Assembly: GCA_020439605.1 (NCBI GenBank)
Contig: JAGQSI010000010.1
Location: 1-17,419, forward strand
From: Acidimicrobiales bacterium
GTDB taxonomy: Bacteria > Actinomycetota > Acidimicrobiia > Acidimicrobiales > Iamiaceae
Reading direction: 5' to 3'
Length of the DNA stretch: 17,419 nucleotides
Positions 1-6,942 of the stretch are shown one piece after another. The translations under genes and the position numbers were made by a program. Below the pieces are notes generated by a model that was not told the DNA's origin, searched no databases, and saw nothing but the letters and a program-made list of their open reading frames with translations. The first letter of the stretch is position 1. Every line of letters starts with the position of its first letter.

Positions 1-1
1 G

Positions 2-532
<531 letters not shown>

Positions 533-539
533 CCTTCCC

Positions 540-941
540 ATGACGATCCAGGTCCAGATTGTTTCTCCTGAGCGCATCTTGTGGTCGGGTGAAGCCGAGA
601 TGGTCACTGCTCGTACCGTGGAGGGTGGCGATATCAGCTTCCTGACGGGGCATGCGCCCTTTGTTGGTGCGCTCGATATCTGCCGGGTAACTATTCGCCC
701 GCAAGAAGGCGCCGACACGCACTATGCAGTGCACGGCGGCTTCGTCGAGGTGAGCAACAACGAGGTTTCACTGCTCACCGACGTGGCCGAAGCTGCCGCA
801 CAAGTGGATGTGGATCGAGCACAATCGGCTCTGGAAAATGCGAAGTCAGCTCTGTCCTCAGATCCCTTTGACCCAGCGGGTGCGCTTGCACTCAAGCGCG
901 CGGAACTTCGCCTTCACGTGGCAGAAGTCGTTCCTAGCTGA
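540..941 (+). CDS. atpC: F1F0 ATP synthase subunit epsilon
   Basis: Epsilon subunit of the F1 central stalk, coupling rotation to catalysis and able to inhibit ATP hydrolysis. The 133-residue product starts MTIQVQIVSPERILWSGEAE and carries the family hallmark GDISFLTGHAPFVGAL in the N-terminal beta-sandwich (about residues 1-85), followed by a short two-helix C-terminal region (about 88-133). I chose the ATG at 540 because it gives the standard N-terminus and has the purine-rich GGGGGAG at 523-529 in the end of atpD; a longer in-frame extension to 474 would overlap atpD and add unrelated sequence. It is co-transcribed with atpD and is probably the last gene of the atp operon. Confidence 0.96.
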   Translation: MTIQVQIVSPERILWSGEAEMVTARTVEGGDISFLTGHAPFVGALDICRVTIRPQEGADTHYAVHGGFVEVSNNEVSLLTDVAEAAAQVDVDRAQSALENAKSALSSDPFDPAGALALKRAELRLHVAEVVPS

Positions 942-953
942 TCACAACTCAGC

Positions 954-959
954 TAGCAT
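954..959 (+). promoter_or_regulatory. Possible -10 box (TAGCAT) for the membrane-protein gene
   Basis: A TANNNT hexamer, the actinobacterial sigma-70 -10 pattern, lies 13 bases after the atpC stop. Transcription would start near 966 and give a leader of about 45 bases containing the AGGAGG at 1002-1007. No convincing -35 element is seen, so read-through from the atp operon is equally possible. Confidence 0.3.
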
Positions 960-1001
960 CCTTCTCGGTGCTATCTCGCCCATAGCGGGGTGCTGGCAGC
1001 C

Positions 1002-1007
1002 AGGAGG
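1002..1007 (+). promoter_or_regulatory. Strong Shine-Dalgarno site fixing the start at 1011
   Basis: AGGAGG lies three bases before the ATG at 1011. It is the only perfect Shine-Dalgarno sequence that I noted near a start in this window, and it favours ATG 1011 over the in-frame GTG at 990. Confidence 0.6.
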
Positions 1008-1010
1008 ATC

Positions 1011-1952
1011 ATGACCGACGAGCAGCCTACGTATGCACAGCAACTAGCTAACGCTGCTGCAGCGGCGGCCCCTAGCGCTCCGCAGAATCTGTTTGATGAG
1101 CCGGTAAAGCTCAAGCCGCCGGAACATGTCTACAGCAGGCATGCAAGGTTTCCTGTTGTGCATGGCGTTGTTGCTTTGGCAACAATCGCGTTGCTTTACG
1201 TTCTTGTGGACAGTGCCACGTCTCAAACATCAGGTCAGGCTGCGGGAGACCTAGAAGGACTGAACAAGTTTTGGTCGACGGTTTCTCAAATCGTTGTGCC
1301 CCATGAGTCCAACGCGATAATTGCTGAACGTTCGGATCTCTTCTTGGTGCTCGGGGCTTCGGTAGCGGCCTTCGTTGCTGTGGTCTTATGGATTGGCCGC
1401 CTCGGTCGCAACGTCACTGGTGGCGACCTGACATTCGGCATTGGCCTAGCTGCGTTGGCGGTTCCGGCGTGGTGGACCATCCCGTTGACGGTGGGTAGCT
1501 ACGACGTGACAAGACCTACCTCTGGTATGGATCAGTTGACCAGAGTAGGGCTCGCCTTGTTGGCCATGACGCTGCAGTTCGGGCTGGCGCGCTGGTCCTT
1601 GGTGAACAAGGTCTGGCGTTCCGGCCACATAAGGGGCGACATCGGCGCCATAGTCATCTGGCTGCCCGAATATATTCCGTGGGCGTTGTTCCTTGGTTCT
1701 TCGGTGTTTGCTGTGGTGGAGGATAGACCTCCGGCAGACTCCCTATGGCATCCAACTCAGGCCATGTTGGACTGGGGTTATGCCTTGAGCATGGGCTGTG
1801 CGGCGGCGCTTCTCATCTTGTTGTCGGTGGCCACGGTACTGCAGAGCGTAGGGATTGCCCTGGACCGCAAGAACGAAGCCAAGGCCAAGGAACTCTCTGA
1901 TCAGCTGAAGGCTTCCGCGGGTCTCGATGCCAGATTTGGGTCCCTACCCTAG
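1011..1952 (+). CDS. Hypothetical polytopic membrane protein
   Basis: I do not recognise this 313-residue protein. A hydrophilic, alanine-rich N-terminus of about 45 residues precedes roughly six hydrophobic helices: HGVVALATIALLYVLV, DLFLVLGASVAAFVAVVLWI, LTFGIGLAALAVPAWWTIPL, LTRVGLALLAMTLQFGLA, IVIWLPEYIPWALFLGSSV and YALSMGCAAALLILLSVATV. A charged cytoplasmic-looking tail rich in Lys, Glu and Asp ends it. No catalytic motif or transporter signature is visible. It follows atpC by 69 bases and could be read from the atp operon or from the possible promoter at 954, but position alone does not link it to ATP synthase. It ends at a hairpin facing glpX. Confidence 0.8.
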   Translation: MTDEQPTYAQQLANAAAAAAPSAPQNLFDEPVKLKPPEHVYSRHARFPVVHGVVALATIALLYVLVDSATSQTSGQAAGDLEGLNKFWSTVSQIVVPHESNAIIAERSDLFLVLGASVAAFVAVVLWIGRLGRNVTGGDLTFGIGLAALAVPAWWTIPLTVGSYDVTRPTSGMDQLTRVGLALLAMTLQFGLARWSLVNKVWRSGHIRGDIGAIVIWLPEYIPWALFLGSSVFAVVEDRPPADSLWHPTQAMLDWGYALSMGCAAALLILLSVATVLQSVGIALDRKNEAKAKELSDQLKASAGLDARFGSLP

Positions 1953-1981
1953 ACTCCAGCCACTGCGGCCAACTGCCCGAA

Positions 1982-2003
1982 GGGGGCTAGGTGGGCAGCC
2001 CCC
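1982..2003. terminator. Hairpin between convergent genes
   Basis: GGGGGCT (1982-1988) and AGCCCCC (1997-2003) form a perfect 7-bp GC-rich stem with an 8-base loop, between the stop of the membrane-protein gene and that of glpX. A competing stem, CTGCCC (1973-1978) with GGGCAG (1993-1998), overlaps it. There is no clear T-run on either side, so it could be a weak bidirectional intrinsic terminator or a 3'-end stabiliser. Confidence 0.5.
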
Positions 2004-2038
2004 GGATTTGGATTTGGCCGGGGATAACTAGCGAAAGA

Positions 2039-3028
2039 TCAGAATTCCAGCGCTGAGTAGTCGCGCAGTTTGTCGAGCTTGTGCTGAGCATTGACAAGCC
2101 TGACTGTCCCGGACTGTGAACGCATCACCAAGGACTGTGTGGTGGCTCCACTGCTGTCGAAGTGAACGCCCTTGAGCAGTTCCCCGTCTGTGATGCCGGT
2201 GGCTGCGAAGAAGCAGTTGTCTCCAGAGACCAAGGTGTCGGTGTCCAGAACCTGCTCAAGGTCATAGCCGGCGTCGATGGCAGCCTGACGCTCCTCATCG
2301 TTGCGAGGCCAGAGCTTGCCCTGAATGGCGCCGCCCATGCACTTGAGAGCAGCAGCCGAAATCACGCCCTCGGGGGTGCCCCCGATGCCGAAGAGGATAT
2401 CTGCACCCGAGTCAGGCCAAGCAGTGGAGATGGCTCCGGCTACGTCGCCGTCCGGTATCAGTCGGATCCGCGCACCAGCGCGCCGGATCTCGGCGATCAG
2501 GTCATCGTGGCGGGGGCGGTCAAGCACGACTGCCATCAAGTCCTTCACGTCACAGGACTTGGCCTTGGCCACAGCCTTGAGGTTGTCGGTAGGTGATGCA
2601 TTGATGTCGATCACGTCCGCCGCCTCTGGGCCCACCGCAATCTTTTCCATGTAGACGCATGGCCCGGGGTCATACATCGTGCCCCGCGCGGACACAGCGA
2701 TTACTGCGAGGGCGTTACCTCTGCCGAGAGAGGTCAAGGTTGTGCCGTCGATCGGGTCCACCGCTATATCTGCTTCAGGCGGTGTGCCATCGCCGATGCG
2801 CTCGCCGTTGTAGAGCATCGGGGCTTCGTCCTTTTCGCCTTCACCAATGATCACCACACCGTCCATTGGTACGGTGCCAAGAACAAGGCGCATGGCGTCT
2901 ACCGCGGCGCCATCTGCGGCTTCTTTGTCCCCGCCACCAACCCAGCGCGCAGCGGCAAGTGCTGCGGCCTCGGTGACACGGACGAGTTCCATTGCGAGGT
3001 TTCGAGTGGGGGCCTGCTTTTCGGGCAT
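2039..3028 (-). CDS. glpX: Fructose-1,6-bisphosphatase class II
   Basis: Hydrolyses fructose 1,6-bisphosphate to fructose 6-phosphate, the committed step of gluconeogenesis, in the cytoplasm. GlpX is the usual fructose-bisphosphatase type in actinobacteria. The 329-residue product has the full family length and motifs: [13 protein letters not shown] (9-21), the acidic EGEKDEAP (63-70), the metal and phosphate site DPIDGTT (91-97) and GIGGTPEG (214-221). I chose ATG 3028. It has no Shine-Dalgarno sequence, but TAACCT lies exactly six bases upstream on the minus strand, which fits a leaderless transcript. A TTG two codons further out and the internal ATG at 2992 are less likely, since the latter would cut conserved sequence. 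It diverges from the Ppx/GppA gene and converges on the hairpin at 1982. Confidence 0.95.
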   Translation of the reverse strand: MPEKQAPTRNLAMELVRVTEAAALAAARWVGGGDKEAADGAAVDAMRLVLGTVPMDGVVIIGEGEKDEAPMLYNGERIGDGTPPEADIAVDPIDGTTLTSLGRGNALAVIAVSARGTMYDPGPCVYMEKIAVGPEAADVIDINASPTDNLKAVAKAKSCDVKDLMAVVLDRPRHDDLIAEIRRAGARIRLIPDGDVAGAISTAWPDSGADILFGIGGTPEGVISAAALKCMGGAIQGKLWPRNDEERQAAIDAGYDLEQVLDTDTLVSGDNCFFAATGITDGELLKGVHFDSSGATTQSLVMRSQSGTVRLVNAQHKLDKLRDYSALEF

Positions 3029-3034
3029 CCACAA

Positions 3035-3040
3035 AGGTTA
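3035..3040 (-). promoter_or_regulatory. -10 box (TAACCT) for leaderless glpX
   Basis: Read on the minus strand, TAACCT is followed by six bases and then the glpX ATG (3028). TANNNT with this spacing puts the transcription start on the A of the start codon. The absence of any Shine-Dalgarno sequence near the ATG agrees. It forms a dyad with the plus-strand TAACCT at 3053-3058. Confidence 0.5.
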
Positions 3041-3044
3041 GTTC

Positions 3045-4613
3045 GTGGCAGGTAACCTCCCTTCTACCGTGGCTGAGACTTTTGGTGCTGTAGATGTCGG
3101 GACCAACTCCCTTCACCTTGTCGTCGCTAGGACTACACAAGGTGAGCGCTTTGAGGTCCTGACGCGAGAAAAGGAGATGGTCCGTCTCGGCCAGGGCTCT
3201 CGCGAAATGAAGCACATGTCCGATGAGGCAATGGATCGCGCAGTGTTGGCCCTAGCAAGATTTCGTGCCATCGCTGAGAGCTTCGATGCGCCGCTCAGAG
3301 CGGTTGCTACCAGCGCAGTCAGAGAGGCAGAGAATCGTAAGGACTTCTTGCGCCGCGCTCTCAAAGAAGCCAATGTCGAAGTTGAGGTTGTCTCTGGAGT
3401 CGAGGAGGCCAGGCTCATCTACCTAGGAGTTCTCCAAGGTCTCGAGATCTATGACACGAGGGTGCTGTTGTGCGATATAGGCGGCGGTTCTACGGAGCTG
3501 CTCATCGGTGAGAGCGGCAAGACGCTTTCGTCCACAAGTCTCAAGCTTGGGTCTCTTCGACTCACAAATCGCTTCTTCGCCGATAGCGGTTTGCATCCAT
3601 CCGCAGTGGAATCGTGTCGTCGCTACATTGCGGCTCGCCTGGCATCGTTTGACCGAGCTGTCGACGAGCATCCACCAGAGACCGTCATTGGGTCTTCGGG
3701 GACCATTGAGCAGGTGTGTCGCCTCTCCCATGGGCTTCAGGGTCGAGAACCGATGCGAACCCTCAATGCCGCCACTGTGAGCCGTGAACAGGTCGATGAA
3801 GTTGTAGCAGCGCTGATCAGGGCTCGACACGATGGCACTACTGGACAGCTCTCGGGGCTGGACCCTAAACGCAGCGACATCGTCCTTGGCGGAACCTTGG
3901 TGCTCGAAGGTGTGATGGAGAGATTTCATCTCAGACAGCTCACCATTAGCGAGTACGCGTTGCGCGAGGGCATCTTCCTAGACACGATCCAACGGCGCCA
4001 AGGCTCCTCGACAGATCATCTTCGTGACGTTGCTATGCGTAGCGTCATGGATCTGCAAGCTGGCTGTGATGATGACCCGGCTCACTCCCAGCATGTGGCT
4101 TCGTTGGCACTGCAACTATGGGACGAGACTGCCGATATCCACGGTGGTGATGACTCGACCAGGACTCTGCTTGAGGCCGGAGCGTTGCTGGCCAATGTTG
4201 GTTTGGCCATCAGCCACAGCAAGCACCATCAACACAGCTACTACCTGATTCGCAACTCGGATCGTTTGGTGGGCTTTTCAGACCATGAGATTGAGTTGAT
4301 TGCCCAGGTGGCTCGCTATCACCGAAAGAGCGCACCCAAATCCACACATTGTGAGTGGGCTGCGTTGGAACACTCGGACCGTCAACGGGTGCTACTAGCT
4401 GCGAGCGTTCTGAGGGTCGCTATCGGGTTGGATCGATCGCATCGTGGCTTGATCAAGAGCCTGAACGTGAAGGACAACGGTGAGAAGCTTCAGATCTTCA
4501 CCCGCCCGAAGAAGAAGGGCAGCAACGTTGAACTTGAGCGCTGGTCTGGACAACAACGCGCCAGGCTCCTATCCGAAGTGCTCCAAAGAGACATCGAAGT
4601 AATCGTCGGTTGA
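3045..4613 (+). CDS. Ppx/GppA-family exopolyphosphatase / pppGpp phosphatase
   Basis: Predicted to remove terminal phosphate from polyphosphate or convert pppGpp to ppGpp; the two activities cannot be told apart from sequence. The first half is an actin-like ASKHA phosphatase: phosphate-1 motif VDVGTNSLHL (16-25), SGVEEARLIYLG with the expected catalytic Glu (E120/E121), phosphate-2 motif CDIGGGSTEL (143-152) and IGSSGTIEQV. The last roughly 190 residues resemble the HD-like C-terminal domain of long Ppx proteins (HSKHHQHSYYLIRNSD, VARYHRKSAP), but the usual His-Asp/His-Glu position reads Ala-Asn (383-384). GTG 3045 has AAAGG seven bases upstream and gives 522 residues; GTG 3069 is an alternative. 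It starts 16 bases from the divergent glpX start. Confidence 0.9.
   Translation: MAGNLPSTVAETFGAVDVGTNSLHLVVARTTQGERFEVLTREKEMVRLGQGSREMKHMSDEAMDRAVLALARFRAIAESFDAPLRAVATSAVREAENRKDFLRRALKEANVEVEVVSGVEEARLIYLGVLQGLEIYDTRVLLCDIGGGSTELLIGESGKTLSSTSLKLGSLRLTNRFFADSGLHPSAVESCRRYIAARLASFDRAVDEHPPETVIGSSGTIEQVCRLSHGLQGREPMRTLNAATVSREQVDEVVAALIRARHDGTTGQLSGLDPKRSDIVLGGTLVLEGVMERFHLRQLTISEYALREGIFLDTIQRRQGSSTDHLRDVAMRSVMDLQAGCDDDPAHSQHVASLALQLWDETADIHGGDDSTRTLLEAGALLANVGLAISHSKHHQHSYYLIRNSDRLVGFSDHEIELIAQVARYHRKSAPKSTHCEWAALEHSDRQRVLLAASVLRVAIGLDRSHRGLIKSLNVKDNGEKLQIFTRPKKKGSNVELERWSGQQRARLLSEVLQRDIEVIVG
3053..3058 (+). promoter_or_regulatory. Possible -10 box (TAACCT) for the Ppx/GppA gene
   Basis: This hexamer is identical to the glpX box and is placed as its inverted copy 12 bases away. 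It lies ten bases before an in-frame GTG at 3069. If used, the transcript would start near 3065 and translation would have to begin at 3069, not at 3045. It competes with the AAAGG (3033-3037) that supports GTG 3045. Confidence 0.3.
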
Positions 4614-4683
4614 TTGCTCGCTCTGGTGTTGAAACCGAACGAGAAGGCGTCATAGGACCCCTGTTGTCTGCGATGCTTCGGTA

Positions 4684-5625
4684 ATGGCAACTCGGATATG
4701 TCCAGAATGTGGAGCCCAGTACGTGGCGCTGGTTCGACGCTGTATCGAATGCGACGTGATCCTTGTGGAGCAGAAAAGCCCTGACGGTCAGGATGCACCT
4801 TCTCCCACAGCTACCCCTATCAACGATGGCGATGAAGTTGCCTACGAGTTGGAGGGTTGGAGCAACCAACTCAAGGTGTCGCTCGAAGGAATGCTGGTCA
4901 ATGCCGGAATCCGTAGGGTGTGGGAAGCGGCGGTTCTCGTGGTTCCAGCGGAGTTCGAGGAACAGGTTGATGCCCTAATTGCAACCGTCGAAGGCGCAGA
5001 TCTCGAAGAGCTGGACGTAGACGAGGACCAGATCGCTTTCGACGTCGAGGTGCTCAATTCTGAGGAACTCGAAGATCTTGACGCCCGCTTGTACGCCTCG
5101 GGAATAGCTCACTCGTGGACCGATGACCTCGAATTGTTGGTCAGTGAGAGCGATGCAGACTCGGTTGAGGAAATAATCAGCACTGTCCTAGACGGCGACC
5201 AGGATGACAACGGTGGCGATGGCCTTGCGGTTCAGTCCTATCTCTCGAAGCTGTATGTCTCGGTGGACAAACTGACCAAGAATCCATCGGATACCAAGCT
5301 TGTTTCACGGTTCCGTGACGCAAGCGAAGACGTGTCCACAATCGGGGTGCCCTACGGCATGAGCGGTTCGGACTGGGCTTCGCTCCTCGCCATGGTGGAG
5401 ACGCTTCGCAGGCTCGTAGGTCATCGCCCTGAAGACCAAAGCGTCGAGGCCGACAAGGACGAACAAGCCCCGGACACGGAGCCGTCGGATTCGCAAACTC
5501 CGGATGAAGACGTCCCTGCTGAAGGCTCGGACGCGCCAGATGATGGAACAGATGGCCTAGATGAAGAGCCAGATGTTCGGGAGTTGACGGCTCAGTTGAG
5601 AGAGCGACTACGCGAATTGGTCTAG
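4684..5625 (+). CDS. Zinc-ribbon protein with tandem repeated module and acidic tail
   Basis: I cannot assign a function. The 313-residue product opens with a four-cysteine zinc ribbon (C6, C9, C20, C23; CPEC-x10-CIEC). Two similar segments follow, about residues 53-104 and 118-171. Both read as a hydrophobic strand, a helix, an AGI turn then W (AGIRRVW, AGIAHSW), a LVVP/LLVS strand and a helix ending in ATVEG or STVLDG. This is the size and pattern of DUF2007-like ('putative signal transducing') modules, by resemblance only. A helical segment (about 180-247) is followed by an Asp/Glu/Pro-rich, probably disordered tail (248-297) and a final amphipathic helix. No signal peptide is seen. It has no clear Shine-Dalgarno sequence and leads the J-domain and hydrolase genes. 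Confidence 0.85.
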   Translation: MATRICPECGAQYVALVRRCIECDVILVEQKSPDGQDAPSPTATPINDGDEVAYELEGWSNQLKVSLEGMLVNAGIRRVWEAAVLVVPAEFEEQVDALIATVEGADLEELDVDEDQIAFDVEVLNSEELEDLDARLYASGIAHSWTDDLELLVSESDADSVEEIISTVLDGDQDDNGGDGLAVQSYLSKLYVSVDKLTKNPSDTKLVSRFRDASEDVSTIGVPYGMSGSDWASLLAMVETLRRLVGHRPEDQSVEADKDEQAPDTEPSDSQTPDEDVPAEGSDAPDDGTDGLDEEPDVRELTAQLRERLRELV

Positions 5626-5631
5626 TCCCGA

Positions 5632-5637
5632 TACCGT
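5632..5637 (+). promoter_or_regulatory. -10 box (TACCGT) for a leaderless J-domain gene
   Basis: TACCGT lies in the 18-base gap after the zinc-ribbon gene and exactly six bases before ATG 5644, which has no Shine-Dalgarno sequence. The spacing is identical to the glpX, SRPBCC and cysteine desulfurase boxes. Read-through from the upstream gene is also likely, so this would be an internal promoter. Confidence 0.4.
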
Positions 5638-5643
5638 GGCGCC

Positions 5644-6342
5644 ATGTTGTTGGCCGAGCTAGAGGTTTTTCACTCTCGACCAATAGCACCGACTCGTCGC
5701 GTGGCGCTCGGCGTCGTGGTGTTACCTACCACTCCCGCCCCTGGATTTGGTGGGCTGCTTCTAGCTGCAGTCGCTTCCAGCTTTCTTACCGATACGGATG
5801 AGGACCACCTCGACGATCTGTTGAGGTTGGCGCACCAGGTAGAACAGGGCGGCCAAATTGCGCAGCCAAGACTCCGTCACAGATTTCAAGAAGATCGAGT
5901 TGGGCTGCACAAGGTGCGACACAGGCTCTATGGAACCAGTACCGGTCTACATTTCGATATAGACGAGTCCGGTTCACCAGAACCGAATGTTCTCGCAGCG
6001 GTATATGCGGTGACACGGCTGAGCCCAGAGCTTCGTGGCGACATGATGGGAGCTGTCAGGCGTGGTCTTGGATGGCAGGGCGAGTTGGGGGAACGCTTCG
6101 TTGCCTATGTCAGCGAGCGCCAAGAACTCGCGGACTGGTCCAAGGTCGGAGGTCGCGACCCGGTGGTGTGGGCGATGGAGGTTCTCGGGCTGACCACGAC
6201 AGAACAAGGACGCGAAGCTGTCCAAGAACAGTTCCGGACCATGCTCAAGGCCGCTCACCCCGACCACGGCGGAGAATCCGAGCATGCAGCCAATCGCATC
6301 TCGGAACTTACCGAAGCCCGTCGTATCTTGTTGGCGCGTTGA
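5644..6342 (+). CDS. Protein with C-terminal J-domain (DnaJ-like)
   Basis: The last 60 or so of 232 residues form a J-domain: DPVVWAMEVLGL, then helix II (QEQFRTMLKAAH), the invariant HPD tripeptide (205-207) and helix III with the NRISELTEARRILL pattern. The HPD loop is what stimulates the ATPase of DnaK-type Hsp70s, so a co-chaperone role is inferred. The N-terminal 170 residues match nothing I recognise: a hydrophobic stretch (VALGVVVLP to LLLAAVASSFL, about 20-48), then a basic, Arg/His-rich region. A C-terminal J-domain is opposite to DnaJ itself and there is no Gly/Phe or zinc-centre region. Stop and next start are 2 bases apart, implying translational coupling to the hydrolase. Confidence 0.85.
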   Translation: MLLAELEVFHSRPIAPTRRVALGVVVLPTTPAPGFGGLLLAAVASSFLTDTDEDHLDDLLRLAHQVEQGGQIAQPRLRHRFQEDRVGLHKVRHRLYGTSTGLHFDIDESGSPEPNVLAAVYAVTRLSPELRGDMMGAVRRGLGWQGELGERFVAYVSERQELADWSKVGGRDPVVWAMEVLGLTTTEQGREAVQEQFRTMLKAAHPDHGGESEHAANRISELTEARRILLAR

Positions 6343-6344
6343 CC

Positions 6345-6932
6345 ATGGCATCAAGGAAACGCCCTGTTGGGGCCTTGTTGTTGACCCATGGAGCCGGCAG
6401 CGACCGCAACCACCAATCCCTTCTCGCAATCGAGCACGCCGCCGGGCATCTTCCGGTAAGGCGAATGGATTTCCCGTATCGCAAAGAGGGACGAAAGCCG
6501 CCAGACCGGGCCCCGAAGCTCATTGCATCCATCAACACAGAGGCTGATTCGTTCTGCAAAGAGGTGCACATTCGACCCTCTCGTCTCGTCTTGGGTGGGC
6601 GTTCCATGGGAGGACGGATGTGTTCGATGGCCAAGGCAGAAGGGTTAGCGGCGAGCGCACTTGTTCTCATTGCCTATCCGCTTCACCCGCCCGGCAAGCC
6701 AGACAAGCTTCGTACGCAACACCTCAGCGAGATTGACGTCCCGTGCCTGTTTGTGAGCGGGACCCGTGACCCGTTCGGCACTCCTGAGGAGCTCGAAGCA
6801 GCAACCTCGCTCATCCAAGCGCCGGTGACCCACCATTGGTTTGATGGCGCTCGCCATGAACTAAAGGGCCTCGATTCCGAGGTGGCCGAGGTGGTGGTTG
6901 GCTGGCTTGGCACCCTCGGCCGTAATGGCTAG
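6345..6932 (+). CDS. Alpha/beta-hydrolase of the COG3571 (KANL3/TEX30-like) type
   Basis: A 195-residue cytosolic hydrolase with a complete apparent catalytic triad: nucleophile S87 in GGRSMGGR, acid D142 in SGTRDPFG and H171 in GARHEL. An early LLTHGAGSD loop (about 12-20) would supply the oxyanion hole, and YPLHPPGKPDKLRTQHL (111-127) is characteristic of this small family, which resembles dienelactone hydrolases. The substrate is unknown. I chose ATG 6345, two bases after the stop of the J-domain gene; the open frame extends upstream to 6072, but that part overlaps the J-domain gene and translates into arginine-rich, non-family sequence. It converges with the MFS gene, leaving six bases between stop codons. 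Confidence 0.9.
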   Translation: MASRKRPVGALLLTHGAGSDRNHQSLLAIEHAAGHLPVRRMDFPYRKEGRKPPDRAPKLIASINTEADSFCKEVHIRPSRLVLGGRSMGGRMCSMAKAEGLAASALVLIAYPLHPPGKPDKLRTQHLSEIDVPCLFVSGTRDPFGTPEELEAATSLIQAPVTHHWFDGARHELKGLDSEVAEVVVGWLGTLGRNG

Positions 6933-6942
6933 CTCCCGCTAG
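6929..6942. repeat. Small palindrome spanning both convergent stop codons
   Basis: CTAGC (6929-6933), a four-base loop TCCC, and GCTAG (6938-6942) form a 5-bp stem that includes the TAG stops of both the hydrolase and the MFS gene. It is too short and lacks a T-run, so it is a poor terminator. It is recorded because nothing else separates two convergent genes six bases apart. Confidence 0.3.

Noticed and set aside
970..986. GCTAT...ATAGC stem in the atpC-downstream gap
   Set aside because: It is a 5-bp AT-containing stem with no T-run, too weak to call a terminator for the atp operon.
2162..2596. Long open frame on the plus strand opposite glpX
   Set aside because: It is the antisense shadow of glpX, which has full-length conserved motifs. 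The plus-strand translation has no recognisable family pattern.
4629..4656. TTGAAA and CATAGG as a promoter for the zinc-ribbon gene
   Set aside because: The -35-like element is fair, but the -10-like element matches only three of six consensus positions, so I do not call it.
6072..6344. Upstream extension of the hydrolase frame
   Set aside because: It overlaps the J-domain gene in another frame and translates to arginine-rich sequence; ATG 6345 right after the J-domain stop gives the proper hydrolase N-terminus.
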